Shown: positions 23,391 to 31,504, numbered from the stretch's first letter. The stretch is 35,504 nt of DNA from an uncultured Ruminococcus sp. (GCA_902777275.1 CACYTI010000025.1:1-35504); one strand, 5' to 3'. Translations and numbers: made by a program. The notes: generated by a model from the letters alone, not told the origin.

Positions 23391-24161
23391 ATGAATGATT
23401 TTGCATTGAAGGTATTGACTGCCCCAACCGGAAAAACACATCTGTTTTCCGTTGGGCAGGCAGGCTTTATTATTAAAAGCGCGTGCGGGCAGCTGCTTGC
23501 GATAGATTTATATCTTTCCGACTGCGTTGAGAGGGTTGAGGGAAATGTCGGTTTTAAGCGGCTGCTTCCGAGAATTCTCTCGCCGTATGATTTGGATTTC
23601 GACGCTGTGATCGCGACGCATTTTCACCGCGATCATTTCGATATCGACGCGATCCCGTCTCTCATGGCAAACGGTCATACAAGATTGTTTGCTGCGGAGG
23701 ATTGCAGGGGATCGGTCGCGCAGCTTGAGATGAAAGAGAACAATATCACCTATGTCAAGCCGGATATGACCTGCGCGTGCGGTGATTTTACTATAAATTT
23801 TGTGAACTGCGACCACGGCGCGGGCGCTCCGCAGGCTGTCGGAGCAATTGTTCACGTCGATGATAAGATAATTTTTGAAACGGGCGACACCTGCCTGCGT
23901 CTTGATTGGGTCGATTATTTTAAAGCTCACGGCGCTCCCGATGTTTTGATAGCTCCCATCAACGGCGCTTTTGGCAATATGGACGAACAGGACTGCGCCG
24001 CGTTTGCCGACGCTTTGGGGGCGAAGCTGACGATCCCGTGTCACTACGGTATGTTTGCTTCTCACGGAGGAAGCGCGGGAAAATTTTATGAGATTATGAC
24101 AAAGCGTTATCCCGGACGCGATTTTTGTATTATGACGCAGGGAGAAAAAATCACGCTGTAA
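23391..24161 (+). CDS. MBL-fold metallo-hydrolase (UlaG-like)
   Basis: 256 aa. The metal-binding signature THFHRDHFD (about 79-87), the downstream aspartate in ETGDTCLRLDW and a late histidine in IPCHYGMF are the standard MBL ligands. The closest recognizable type is the UlaG-like lactonase/hydrolase group, which opens lactones or cleaves phosphoesters of sugar-like compounds. It lies nine bases after the glycosyltransferase and eleven before the ATP-grasp gene, so it belongs to the glycan operon. It could trim or hydrolyze an intermediate; the reaction is inferred. No membrane segment is present. Confidence 0.85.
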   Translation: MNDFALKVLTAPTGKTHLFSVGQAGFIIKSACGQLLAIDLYLSDCVERVEGNVGFKRLLPRILSPYDLDFDAVIATHFHRDHFDIDAIPSLMANGHTRLFAAEDCRGSVAQLEMKENNITYVKPDMTCACGDFTINFVNCDHGAGAPQAVGAIVHVDDKIIFETGDTCLRLDWVDYFKAHGAPDVLIAPINGAFGNMDEQDCAAFADALGAKLTIPCHYGMFASHGGSAGKFYEIMTKRYPGRDFCIMTQGEKITL

Positions 24162-24172
24162 GAGGAATAATT

Positions 24173-25453
24173 ATGGACAGAGAATTTGAGGGTAAAAAGC
24201 TGCTGATTTTAGGCGGTAATCCCGAAACAACACCATTGGTGCAAATTGCCAACGGCATGGGAATAAAAACCATCGTCACCAGCGGCAGATCAACCGACCA
24301 CGCGAAAAAGGCTGCTTGGAAAGCGTATGATGTTGACGGCATGGACGTTGACGGGCTGATCAAGCTTGCGAAAAGCGAAAAGGTTGACGGCGTATTGGTC
24401 GGCGTCGCCGACATTTTGGTGCCGTCCTACTGCAAGGTTTGCGGCGCACTCGGACTTCCGTGCTACGCCACCGAAAAAATCGTCGAGGTGTTTTCCTTTA
24501 AGGATAAATTTAAGGAAACCTGCGAAAAATACGGAGTCCACGGCATTCCCGAATACAAGCTTGACGCCGAATGCCGGCGCGAGGATCTGGACAAGATCGT
24601 TTACCCCGTAATGGTAAAGCCCGTCGATAACGGCGGCGGAGTCGGAATGACGGTCGCGTACAACGAGGAAGAGCTGCTTGAGGGCGTGAAAAAGGCGCTT
24701 GACGCGTCCTACAAAAAAAGATTCATCGTCGAGAGATATATGCAGTGCGACGATGTGGGTATCTACTATTCGTTTAAGGACGGCGTGTGCAGCGTTTCCT
24801 GTATTTACGACAGATACACTACTGATGAACAGGTCGGTTTCAGCAAGGTGAATCTTGGCTCTGTATATCCGTCACGCCACATTGAGGACTATTTCAGAAA
24901 TATGCATGACAATGCCGTGCGTATGTTCGGCGATATCGGGATCCAAAACGGAGTCCTTTTGTTAAGCGGCTTCTATGAGGACGGGGAGTTTTATATGTAC
25001 GACCCCGGGTTCAGGCTCCAGGGGGAGGCTCCGCATTTGCTGATGAAGGCGATCCACGGCTTTGACCAGCGCGAAATGCTTATCAGATTCGCGCTCACGG
25101 GCTCGCAGGGAGATTTTGATATCCGCGAGATAGACGATGTCCGGTTCAGGGGAAAGAGCGCTGCGACGCTTTGGTTCCTGCTGAAAAAAGGAAAAATCAA
25201 AGAGATAAGCGGCTTGGAAAAGGCGGAAAACGACCCGCGTATTGTCGCGAATGTACAGAGATTGAATGTCGGAGATACTGTTGAGGAGGACTGGATAGGA
25301 ACCGAAAGACAGGTATTGACAAGACTTTATATAATCTGCGACAGCAGGGAAGAATTGAAGAATTGCATCAACGAATATGAAAATACGGTAAAGGTTGTTT
25401 CCGACGACGGAGCCGATATGCTGCTGAACGGTCTGAATACTGATTTGATTTAA
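24173..25453 (+). CDS. ATP-grasp ligase (carbamoyl-phosphate-synthase-like fold)
   Basis: 426 aa from ATG 24173 (AGAGG upstream; an upstream in-frame start overlaps the previous gene and has no site). The N-terminal pre-ATP domain has KLLILGGNPETTPLVQIANG. The ATP-grasp core has KDKFKETCEKYGVHGIPEY, VYPVMVKPVDNGGGVGM with the glycine-rich lid, FIVERYM and the late EFYMYDPGFRLQGE with acidic metal ligands. This family joins a carboxylate to an amine, thiol or hydroxyl with ATP. In this operon it could acylate an amino sugar with an amino acid or other acid. The substrate is unknown. Confidence 0.87.
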   Translation: MDREFEGKKLLILGGNPETTPLVQIANGMGIKTIVTSGRSTDHAKKAAWKAYDVDGMDVDGLIKLAKSEKVDGVLVGVADILVPSYCKVCGALGLPCYATEKIVEVFSFKDKFKETCEKYGVHGIPEYKLDAECRREDLDKIVYPVMVKPVDNGGGVGMTVAYNEEELLEGVKKALDASYKKRFIVERYMQCDDVGIYYSFKDGVCSVSCIYDRYTTDEQVGFSKVNLGSVYPSRHIEDYFRNMHDNAVRMFGDIGIQNGVLLLSGFYEDGEFYMYDPGFRLQGEAPHLLMKAIHGFDQREMLIRFALTGSQGDFDIREIDDVRFRGKSAATLWFLLKKGKIKEISGLEKAENDPRIVANVQRLNVGDTVEEDWIGTERQVLTRLYIICDSREELKNCINEYENTVKVVSDDGADMLLNGLNTDLI

Positions 25454-25460
25454 ATCAAAA

Positions 25461-25515
25461 ATACACCCCGCTCTGCTTTCATAGAAAGAGTTTCTTGAAA
25501 GCAGAGCGGGGGTAT
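25461..25515. terminator. Bidirectional terminator between the glycan and iron operons
   Basis: CCCCGCTCTGCTTTCA (25466-25481) pairs with TGAAAGCAGAGCGGGG (25496-25511), with further ATAC/GTAT pairing outside. A-runs on the left and TTTT on the right suit both converging transcripts. Confidence 0.9.
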
Positions 25516-25519
25516 AGTT

Positions 25520-25681
25520 TTATTTGCAATTATCCTTCATCGGGCAATTGTCGCAGCCGCAGCCGCATCGGGGCTTGCCCTGCTTTTTTCTTTTGATGTG
25601 GTTTATAATAATCAACGCGACGACCGCGGCAACAATCAGTCCGACTATTATTGTCCCCAAATTTGCTGTTATCCAGTTCAT
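25520..25681 (-). CDS. FeoB-associated Cys-rich membrane protein (53 aa)
   Basis: The sequence begins MNWITANLGTIIVGLIVAAV, one membrane helix, and ends with a cysteine cluster, RCGCGCDNCPMKDNCK, holding five cysteines in 16 residues. It is the standard small partner encoded after feoB in Firmicutes, and the cysteines may bind iron. AAGGATA precedes the ATG at 25681. It is the last gene of the iron operon, 94 bp after feoB. Confidence 0.9.
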   Translation of the reverse strand: MNWITANLGTIIVGLIVAAVVALIIINHIKRKKQGKPRCGCGCDNCPMKDNCK

Positions 25682-25775
25682 AATATTATCCTTTTTATAA
25701 CATTAAATGATGTACCGTGTTTTCCTCTATTTGTCATTTTTCGACTGATTATTTCGTAATTTGTATCGCTCGGAA

Positions 25776-28187
25776 TTACAGCATATTCTTTTGCTTTGGC
25801 AACGGGCGGAAAAGCAGCCAGCCGATGAGCGTGATAACGGCTGCGGAGGAAATCAGTCCGATTATATTCGGGTTGCCCGTGACCGCCGAACCGATTTGGA
25901 ATATGCAGAGCGATACCGCGTAAGCGAATGCGCACTGATAAGATATGGCAAAGACTGTCCATTTTGCGGAGTTCATTTCGCGCCGGATAGCTCCCATCGC
26001 CGCAACGCACGGAGCGCAGAGCAGATTGAAGATCAGGAACGAGTACGCTGCAAGCTGAGTCATTCCCTCAAAGTCGAGCACTCCGAACACGCCCACGATT
26101 TCTTCCTTTGCGAGAAGTCCCATTATCGTGGCCACGGAAGCTGTTGCATTGCCGAACCCCAAGGGGGCGAAAATCCATTTTATCGCGCTGCCGAGCACCC
26201 CGAGGATACTGTCGGAAAGATTCAAATCGAGGTAGAAGCCGAACGCGCCGTTTACCCAGCCGAATCGTGAGAAAGCCCATATAAGGATAGAGGCAAGGAG
26301 AATGACCGTTCCTGCCTTTTTGATGAACGACCAGCCTCTGTCCCACATGGATTTCAGAACGTTGCCGGGTGTGGGCATATGATAGGCGGGAAGCTCCATC
26401 ACGAACGGGGCAGGCTCGCCTGCGAACGGCCTTGTTTTTTTGAGCATGATACCCGAGATGACGATCGCCGCCATTCCTGCAAAATAAGCTGAGGGAGCGA
26501 CCCACCACGCTCCGCCGAACAGGGCGGTCGAGATCATGGCTATAACGGGCAGCTTTGCGCCGCAGGGGATAAACGTCGTAGTTATGATCGTCATGCGGCG
26601 GTCGCGTTCGTTCTCTATTGTCCGCGATGCCATAATGCCGGGAACGCCGCAGCCCGTGCCTATGAGAATAGGTATAAACGACTTGCCCGACAAGCCGAAC
26701 TTGCGGAATATTCTGTCCATAACAAACGCGATACGCGACATATAGCCGCAGGCTTCAAGAAATGCTAAGAAGATAAACAGAACAAGCATTTGCGGAAGAA
26801 AGCCGAGCACCGCGCCTACGCCCGCGATAATGCCGTCCAAAATCAGGCTTTTCAGCCATTCGGCGCAGTTTATTGCGTCAAGCCCACGTTCGGTCAAGGC
26901 GGGGATCCCGGGAACCCAAATGCCGTAATCTGCTGGGTTGGGAGCTTTTTCAAGAATAGGCTTGATAAGCTTGTCCGTATTAAAGCCGAGAGCATCTATC
27001 TGAGGCGCGAATTTATTGTAATCCTCGCAGAACACCTCGAAGTTAGGTTCCTTTGCGGTGAAGTCCTCGTACAGCGTTTTTGCGGCAACGCTTTTTCCGC
27101 CCGATTCCTGCTTTTCTCTCTCGGCGGCGGCTTTCAGCGTTTTTTCGATTTCGGCGTTGTTAAAAAGGTTCTCCGCTCCGTATTTTTCGTTTGCCTCGGT
27201 ATATTCGCGGTCGCCGATCGTTAACAGATGCCAGCCTTCGCCGAAAATGCCGTCGTTCACCCAATTCGAGAATGCCGTGCCGACGGTCGTAATGGAAACA
27301 TAATATATAATGACCATTACTGCCGCAAAAATCGGCAGCGCGGCAAAACGGTTGGTGACGACCTTGTCGATTTTGTCCGAGGTCGTCAGCTTACCTTTGT
27401 TTTTCTTTTTGTAGCAGCCCTTGAGAATAGAGGCTATGTAGACATAACGCTCGTTGGTTATTATGCTTTCAGCGTCGTCATCAAGCTCCTTTTCGGCGCG
27501 CTGAATGTCCTTTTCGATATGCTCCAGCACCGAAGAAGATATATTTAATTGCTTGAGCACTTTTTCGTCGCGCTCAAAAATTTTGATCGAGTACCACCGC
27601 TGCTGCTCCTCGGGCATATCGTGAACAACAGCTTCCTCAATGTGAGCGAGCGCGTGCTCGACGACTCCGCTGAATGTGTGCTGCGGAACGGTTTTTGCTC
27701 CCTGAGCCGCCTCGATAGCAGCTTCGACTGCCTCATCGATTCCTGTATTTTTAAGTGCGGAGATTTCCACGATCTTGCAGCCCAAAGCGCGCGAAAGCTC
27801 CTCGACAATGATTTTGTCACCGTTTTTCCTTACGACGTCCATCATGTTTATAGCAACGACAACGGGTATCCCAAGCTCGGTGAGCTGAGTGGTAAGGTAG
27901 AGGTTGCGTTCAATATTGGTGCCGTCAACGATGTTCAGGATCGCGTTGGGGCGCTCGTTTATAAGGTAATTGCGCGCCACGACTTCTTCAAGCGTGTAGG
28001 GGGACAGCGAGTAAATACCGGGCAGATCGGTCAAAATCACATCGCTGCGGTTTTTAAGTTTTCCCTCTTTTTTTTCAACGGTCACGCCCGGCCAGTTGCC
28101 TACAAACTGATTAGAGCCTGTCAGCGCGTTGAACAGAGTCGTTTTGCCGCAGTTCGGGTTGCCCGCAAGGGCAATCGTAAGCTTCAT
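25776..28187 (-). CDS. feoB: Ferrous iron transport protein B
   Basis: 803 aa. The N-terminal G domain has GNPNCGKT (9-16), the switch I segment VGNWPGVTVEKKEG, DLPG (54-57), NMMD (114-117) and the ISALKN loop. A helical spacer follows, then the membrane part from about 285 with the gate-like segments IGTGCGVPGIMASRTIENE and FIPCGAKLPVIAM, whose cysteines are conserved. FeoB imports Fe2+ across the cytoplasmic membrane with its GTPase. Between the first membrane helix and the next (about 310-440) there is a long soluble insertion of about 130 residues (GEGWHLLTIGDREYTEANEK onward), larger than in the E. coli protein. It follows feoA by about 70 bp with a hairpin between. Confidence 0.96.
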   Translation of the reverse strand: MKLTIALAGNPNCGKTTLFNALTGSNQFVGNWPGVTVEKKEGKLKNRSDVILTDLPGIYSLSPYTLEEVVARNYLINERPNAILNIVDGTNIERNLYLTTQLTELGIPVVVAINMMDVVRKNGDKIIVEELSRALGCKIVEISALKNTGIDEAVEAAIEAAQGAKTVPQHTFSGVVEHALAHIEEAVVHDMPEEQQRWYSIKIFERDEKVLKQLNISSSVLEHIEKDIQRAEKELDDDAESIITNERYVYIASILKGCYKKKNKGKLTTSDKIDKVVTNRFAALPIFAAVMVIIYYVSITTVGTAFSNWVNDGIFGEGWHLLTIGDREYTEANEKYGAENLFNNAEIEKTLKAAAEREKQESGGKSVAAKTLYEDFTAKEPNFEVFCEDYNKFAPQIDALGFNTDKLIKPILEKAPNPADYGIWVPGIPALTERGLDAINCAEWLKSLILDGIIAGVGAVLGFLPQMLVLFIFLAFLEACGYMSRIAFVMDRIFRKFGLSGKSFIPILIGTGCGVPGIMASRTIENERDRRMTIITTTFIPCGAKLPVIAMISTALFGGAWWVAPSAYFAGMAAIVISGIMLKKTRPFAGEPAPFVMELPAYHMPTPGNVLKSMWDRGWSFIKKAGTVILLASILIWAFSRFGWVNGAFGFYLDLNLSDSILGVLGSAIKWIFAPLGFGNATASVATIMGLLAKEEIVGVFGVLDFEGMTQLAAYSFLIFNLLCAPCVAAMGAIRREMNSAKWTVFAISYQCAFAYAVSLCIFQIGSAVTGNPNIIGLISSAAVITLIGWLLFRPLPKQKNML

Positions 28188-28228
28188 TTTTATCGTCCTC
28201 TCTATTAGCGTATGCTAACTTTTGCGCA

Positions 28229-28250
28229 AAAAACGCGGAAAACCGCGTTT
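28229..28250 (-). terminator. Attenuator-like hairpin between feoA and feoB
   Basis: AAACGCGG (28231-28238) and CCGCGTTT (28243-28250) pair around AAAA. On the minus strand a T-run (28233-28228) follows, so the structure looks like a partial intrinsic terminator that could lower feoB relative to feoA. The dyad TTAGC-GTAT-GCTAA lies just downstream (28206-28219). Confidence 0.55.
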
Positions 28251-28258
28251 GCCCGTAA

Positions 28259-28489
28259 TTACTTGATTTTTTCGATTTCGATCATATCCGCGTCAGCCTT
28301 GCGCAGAGTCAGCTCATAGCCGCGAACGGTAATTTCAATCGGGTCGCCCAAGGGAGCAACCTTTTGCACCTTGATTTCAACGCCCTTTGTAATGCCCATA
28401 TCCATTATTCTGCGCTTTATCGCGCCCTCGCCGTGAAGCTTTACCACCTTAACTGTTTCGCCTATTTTAACTTGTTTTAATGTATCCAT
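28259..28489 (-). CDS. feoA: FeoA-domain protein (second feoA gene)
   Basis: 76 aa from ATG 28489 (GGAGA six bases upstream). An SH3-like FeoA fold: LKQVKIGETVKVVKLHGEG, then IKRRIMDMGITKGVEIKV and LGDPIEITVRGYELTLRKAD. FeoA is a cytosolic partner of FeoB. It lies directly before feoB on the same strand. Two consecutive feoA genes are common in Clostridia. Confidence 0.93.
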   Translation of the reverse strand: MDTLKQVKIGETVKVVKLHGEGAIKRRIMDMGITKGVEIKVQKVAPLGDPIEITVRGYELTLRKADADMIEIEKIK

Positions 28490-28532
28490 ACCCAATCTCC
28501 TCTCGGTTGATTATACGCTCGCAACCCGATTT

Positions 28533-28745
28533 TTATACAAAAATATGTCGAGCCATTTCCTCGCTTACCGCTACGCGCGATTCATTGACGCATACGATCA
28601 AATTTCCCGCGTTTTGAGTAATTACGGACACCTCCGCGCCCGCTGAAAAGCCGAGTTTTTTTAGGCGTTTTTTTGTTTCCGGGTTTCCGCCGACCCGTTT
28701 TATAATGCAGCTTTCACCCGTATCGGCAAATACCAACGGCATCAT
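28533..28745 (-). CDS. feoA: FeoA-domain protein (first feoA gene)
   Basis: 70 aa with SCIIKRVGGNPETKKRLKKL and GFSAGAEVSVITQNAGNLIV, ending VNESRVAVSEEMARHIFV, the FeoA fold. It is only distantly similar to the next feoA, so not a recent duplication. GGAGGGG precedes tandem ATG codons. It is the first gene after the iron-regulated promoter. Confidence 0.9.
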   Translation of the reverse strand: MMPLVFADTGESCIIKRVGGNPETKKRLKKLGFSAGAEVSVITQNAGNLIVCVNESRVAVSEEMARHIFV

Positions 28746-28795
28746 AATAACCCCTCCGGCAATAAATCAGCAATTGATGAAATTCAAAATCCGGT

Positions 28796-28854
28796 TAGGT
28801 TAGCTTAACCTAACCCTGTTACTATATTATACACTATTATCGTGAAAAGTCAAT
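28796..28854 (-). promoter_or_regulatory. Feo operon promoter with DtxR/IdeR-type iron box
   Basis: On the minus strand TTGACT (28854-28849) and TATAAT (28832-28827) have a 16-bp spacer. Immediately downstream, the 19-bp TTAGGTTAGCTTAACCTAA (28796-28814) is nearly identical to the classic DtxR/IdeR box; extended to 28794-28816 its arms are perfect over 10 bp with a 3-bp center. It covers the transcript start, so an iron-loaded DtxR-family repressor should block the operon. Confidence 0.9.
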
Positions 28855-28866
28855 AGATAATTGCGC

Positions 28867-28895
28867 GGCGGTCACATATATAATTAGGGACCGCC
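28867..28895 (-). terminator. Weak terminator of the ABC-F gene
   Basis: GGCGGTC (28867-28873) pairs with GACCGCC (28889-28895) with a 15-nt loop. On the minus strand it lies about 40 bp past the ABC-F stop. No strong T-run follows, so its strength is doubtful. Confidence 0.4.
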
Positions 28896-28935
28896 GGGAG
28901 AGCAGGCGCGGTTCCCTTTAGGCAACACAGCACGG

Positions 28936-30831
28936 TCACTCGCTCAGCGATTCCCAAATCTCATATTGCTCCTCAAGCCGGGCTTGAAGTTCTTCAAGCT
29001 TATCCGTCAGCTCTAACAGCCGTTCGTAATCGCCCGAAACCTCCGGAGAAGCCATAAAGCTCTGAACCTCCTCGATTTCCGAATCAAGCCGCTCGATTTC
29101 CGCCTCGGCTTTTTTCAGTCCGCTTTGGCGTTTGCGTTCAAGACTCGCCTGTTGTTTTTTTAAAAAGTAATCATTAACGGGCTTTTCGCGCTTTTCGGCG
29201 GTCTGCCTTGCCTGCTCCGCCTCCGCCTTTGTGTGCTCGTAATAGTAGTCGTAATTGCCGAGATACTCTTTTACTCCGTCCCTGCTCAGCGCTAAAACGC
29301 GGTCGGCAAGCTTATTGATAAAATAACGGTCGTGGCTGATTATGAGCATGGTGCCGCTGTAATCGAGCAGGGTTGATTCCAGCTCCTCGCGTGAGGCGGC
29401 GTCAAGGTGATTTGTCGGCTCGTCGAGTAGAAGCAGATTGCCTCCCTTCAGCATCAGCTTGAGCAGTGAGATACGCGCCCTTTCGCCTCCGCTCATCTTT
29501 GAAAGCGGCTTGAATACCTCGTCGCCCTTGAACAAAAACGCCGCAAGAGCGGAGCGAACCTCGGTTTGATTCAGTGCGGGAAAAGCGTCCCACACCTCGT
29601 CGATGGCGGTTTTTTCGAGCGAGAGATTTTGCTGCATCTGGTCAAAATAACCGGGAACCACATTTGCGCCGTATTCAAATTCTCCTCTGTCCTGCGGTAT
29701 AGACGCCGTCAGTATTTTGAAAAGCGTTGTTTTGCCGCAGCCGTTTTCGCCCAGAACAAAGACTCTTTCGCCCTTGCGCAGGTGCAGACTCACGTTTTTG
29801 AATATCAATTTGCCGTCGAAGGATTTGGATAAATTACGGCACATCAGCACGTCGTTGCCGCTTTCGCACCTCGGGCTGAAATGCATTCGCATGGTTTCAA
29901 GCTCGCTTTCGGGAGCGACGAGCTGCGCCTTAATGCGGTCGGCTTCCTTTTGCTTGCTTGCAGCGGTTATGTAGTTGCGCTCGCGTCCCCAACGCTTTTG
30001 CTGCTCGACGATACCCTCTATCCGCCTGATTTCCTTTATATCGTTTTCATATTTGTTTTTGAGAGATTCGTTGTACGCGCGCTTTTTCTTCATAAATTCC
30101 GAATAAGCCCCGCGATAGCACATCATCTTGCTGTGCTCAAGCTCAACCGTTTTGTTTGTTACGTTGTCCAAAAAGTAGCGGTCGTGGCTGATTATTATAA
30201 CGGCTCCTCTGAAATCCCGCAGAAAATCCTCGAGCCAGCGCACCGATTTTATATCGAGGTGGTTTGTCGGCTCGTCAAGCAGAAGAAGATTGCTCCGCGA
30301 CAGAAGCAGCTTTGCGAGGCACAGCTTGCTGCGCTGACCCCCGCTTAGGTTGCCGACGGGCATGGAGAACTCATTCTCGGTGAAGCCCAAGCCGAGAAGC
30401 GCGGCGCGGGTGCGGCTTTTGTAAGTCAGCCCGCCGAACCGCTCATGCTCATCGATCAATCTCATTTGCTTTTCGATAAGCTCGTTTATGTTTTGAGGCT
30501 GCCGCGCGATTTGTCTGTTGAGCGCCGCCAAATCCGACTCCATTTGTTTAAGATAGTCAAAAACGCTCAGCAGCTCGCTGTAAACGTCGATTTCGGGATT
30601 TCGGCAGGCGTGCTGCTCCATATAACCGACGCGCGTATTCTTTTCAAAGGCGACAGTGCCCTCGGACGGAGAAAGCTCTCCGTTCAGCACCCTGAAAAGC
30701 GTCGTTTTGCCAACGCCGTTGGCGCCGATAAAGCCCACCTTGTCGCGCGATTCAACGTCAAAGGACACTCCGCTGAACAGCACGCGCTCAACAAAGGTGA
30801 CGCCTAAATTTCTTACGGATAACGCAGGCAC
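28936..30831 (-). CDS. ABC-F family ATPase (YdiF/Uup-like)
   Basis: 631 aa from GTG 30831, chosen because AAAGGGGGT precedes it by a few bases; a TTG 33 bp upstream is in frame but lacks a site. Two ATP-binding domains lie in tandem: Walker A GANGVGKTT and GENGCGKTT, signatures LSGGQRSK and MSGGERAR, Walker B LLLLDEPTNHLD twice, and SHDRYFLDN/SHDRYFINK. A long linker joins them and the C-terminus is a charged coiled coil (about 545-631). There are no membrane helices. ABC-F proteins act on ribosomes, in translation quality control or antibiotic protection; the coiled-coil end resembles Uup/YdiF rather than resistance types. It is transcribed alone. Confidence 0.93.
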   Translation of the reverse strand: MPALSVRNLGVTFVERVLFSGVSFDVESRDKVGFIGANGVGKTTLFRVLNGELSPSEGTVAFEKNTRVGYMEQHACRNPEIDVYSELLSVFDYLKQMESDLAALNRQIARQPQNINELIEKQMRLIDEHERFGGLTYKSRTRAALLGLGFTENEFSMPVGNLSGGQRSKLCLAKLLLSRSNLLLLDEPTNHLDIKSVRWLEDFLRDFRGAVIIISHDRYFLDNVTNKTVELEHSKMMCYRGAYSEFMKKKRAYNESLKNKYENDIKEIRRIEGIVEQQKRWGRERNYITAASKQKEADRIKAQLVAPESELETMRMHFSPRCESGNDVLMCRNLSKSFDGKLIFKNVSLHLRKGERVFVLGENGCGKTTLFKILTASIPQDRGEFEYGANVVPGYFDQMQQNLSLEKTAIDEVWDAFPALNQTEVRSALAAFLFKGDEVFKPLSKMSGGERARISLLKLMLKGGNLLLLDEPTNHLDAASREELESTLLDYSGTMLIISHDRYFINKLADRVLALSRDGVKEYLGNYDYYYEHTKAEAEQARQTAEKREKPVNDYFLKKQQASLERKRQSGLKKAEAEIERLDSEIEEVQSFMASPEVSGDYERLLELTDKLEELQARLEEQYEIWESLSE

Positions 30832-30881
30832 GTGATTACCCCCTTTTATTATTTGATTCGTCAAACCAAAATTATTCTATA

Positions 30882-31247
30882 CTAAATCACAAAAAATAGC
30901 AAGAGGAAATTGACAACGTGCAAAAGGTTTACGAGCGTGTAGGCGACGATCCCGATGTTCAGCAAAACGGTTGTGAAGCGGCTGTCTTGCTCGCCCGAAA
31001 GCTTGAACAGAACGGCGCAGAGCAGCGTCAGTGCAAGCGGAAGCAAGCCCTTGATCAAAAGAGCGGGCAAAAAGCCTCGCATGACGGGGCTCATAACAGG
31101 GTTGGCTTCAAAGAAGCTTCCGGTGCGGAGCAGCACCGAGGTACACAGCCAGTCGCATAGATTGAGCGCGTAAAGGAAAAACAGCTTTCGGTAAAAAGAA
31201 TAGCGTCCGAGTGCCGTTGCTTTTGCGGGTCGATTTTGTTTGCTCAT
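30882..31247 (-). CDS. DUF5658 family small membrane protein
   Basis: 121 aa with four hydrophobic segments. The segment FFLYALNLCDWLCTSVLL followed by FFEANPVMSPVM matches the DUF5658 pattern (a helix with Asn and Asp, then EANP). AAAGGAAA precedes the ATG but is folded into a hairpin (31254-31283). Function unknown. It lies 34 bp before the ABC-F open frame on the same strand and might be co-transcribed, although the ABC-F gene has its own -10-like TATAGAAT. Confidence 0.72.
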   Translation of the reverse strand: MSKQNRPAKATALGRYSFYRKLFFLYALNLCDWLCTSVLLRTGSFFEANPVMSPVMRGFLPALLIKGLLPLALTLLCAVLFKLSGEQDSRFTTVLLNIGIVAYTLVNLLHVVNFLLLFFVI

Positions 31248-31253
31248 GCAGAA

Positions 31254-31283
31254 TTTTCCTTTCCGGCGGAGCCGGAAGGAAAA
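31254..31283 (-). promoter_or_regulatory. Hairpin covering the ribosome binding site of the DUF5658 gene
   Basis: On the minus strand TTTCCTTCCGGC pairs with GCCGGAAAGGAAA with one bulged A, loop TCC. The right arm contains AAAGGAAA, the likely Shine-Dalgarno of the gene starting at 31247. It may limit translation. Confidence 0.5.
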
Positions 31284-31360
31284 CAGGCGGCTCCCAAGAA
31301 GATTTTGGAATTATTATGTGCGTCAAAATAAGTTTTATGCTGAAAATTTTGAAAAAGGTG

Positions 31361-31389
31361 TTGACAAAAACCCAAGTTTGTGATATATT
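31361..31389 (+). promoter_or_regulatory. Promoter of the tRNA-Thr/tRNA-Tyr operon
   Basis: TTGACA (31361-31366) and TATATT (31384-31389) have a 17-bp spacer, 20 bp before tRNA-Thr. Confidence 0.85.
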
Positions 31390-31409
31390 AAATAGGCACT
31401 TGAAAAGAC

Positions 31410-31485
31410 GCTGGTGTAGCTCAGTTGGTAGAGCAGCTGATTTGTAATCAGCAGGTCGGGGGTTCGAGTCCGTCCACCAGCTCCA
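31410..31485 (+). tRNA. tRNA-Thr (anticodon TGT), CCA encoded
   Basis: Acceptor GCTGGTG/CACCAGC is perfect. The D-arm (GCTC...GAGC), the anticodon stem GCTGA/TCAGC around TTTGTAA (anticodon TGT) and the T-loop TTCGAGT are normal. The T-stem GGGGG/CCGTC contains one G-G mismatch and one G-T pair. Discriminator T and CCA are encoded. Confidence 0.95.
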
Positions 31486-31504
31486 TCAATGCTAAACTAA
31501 ATAT

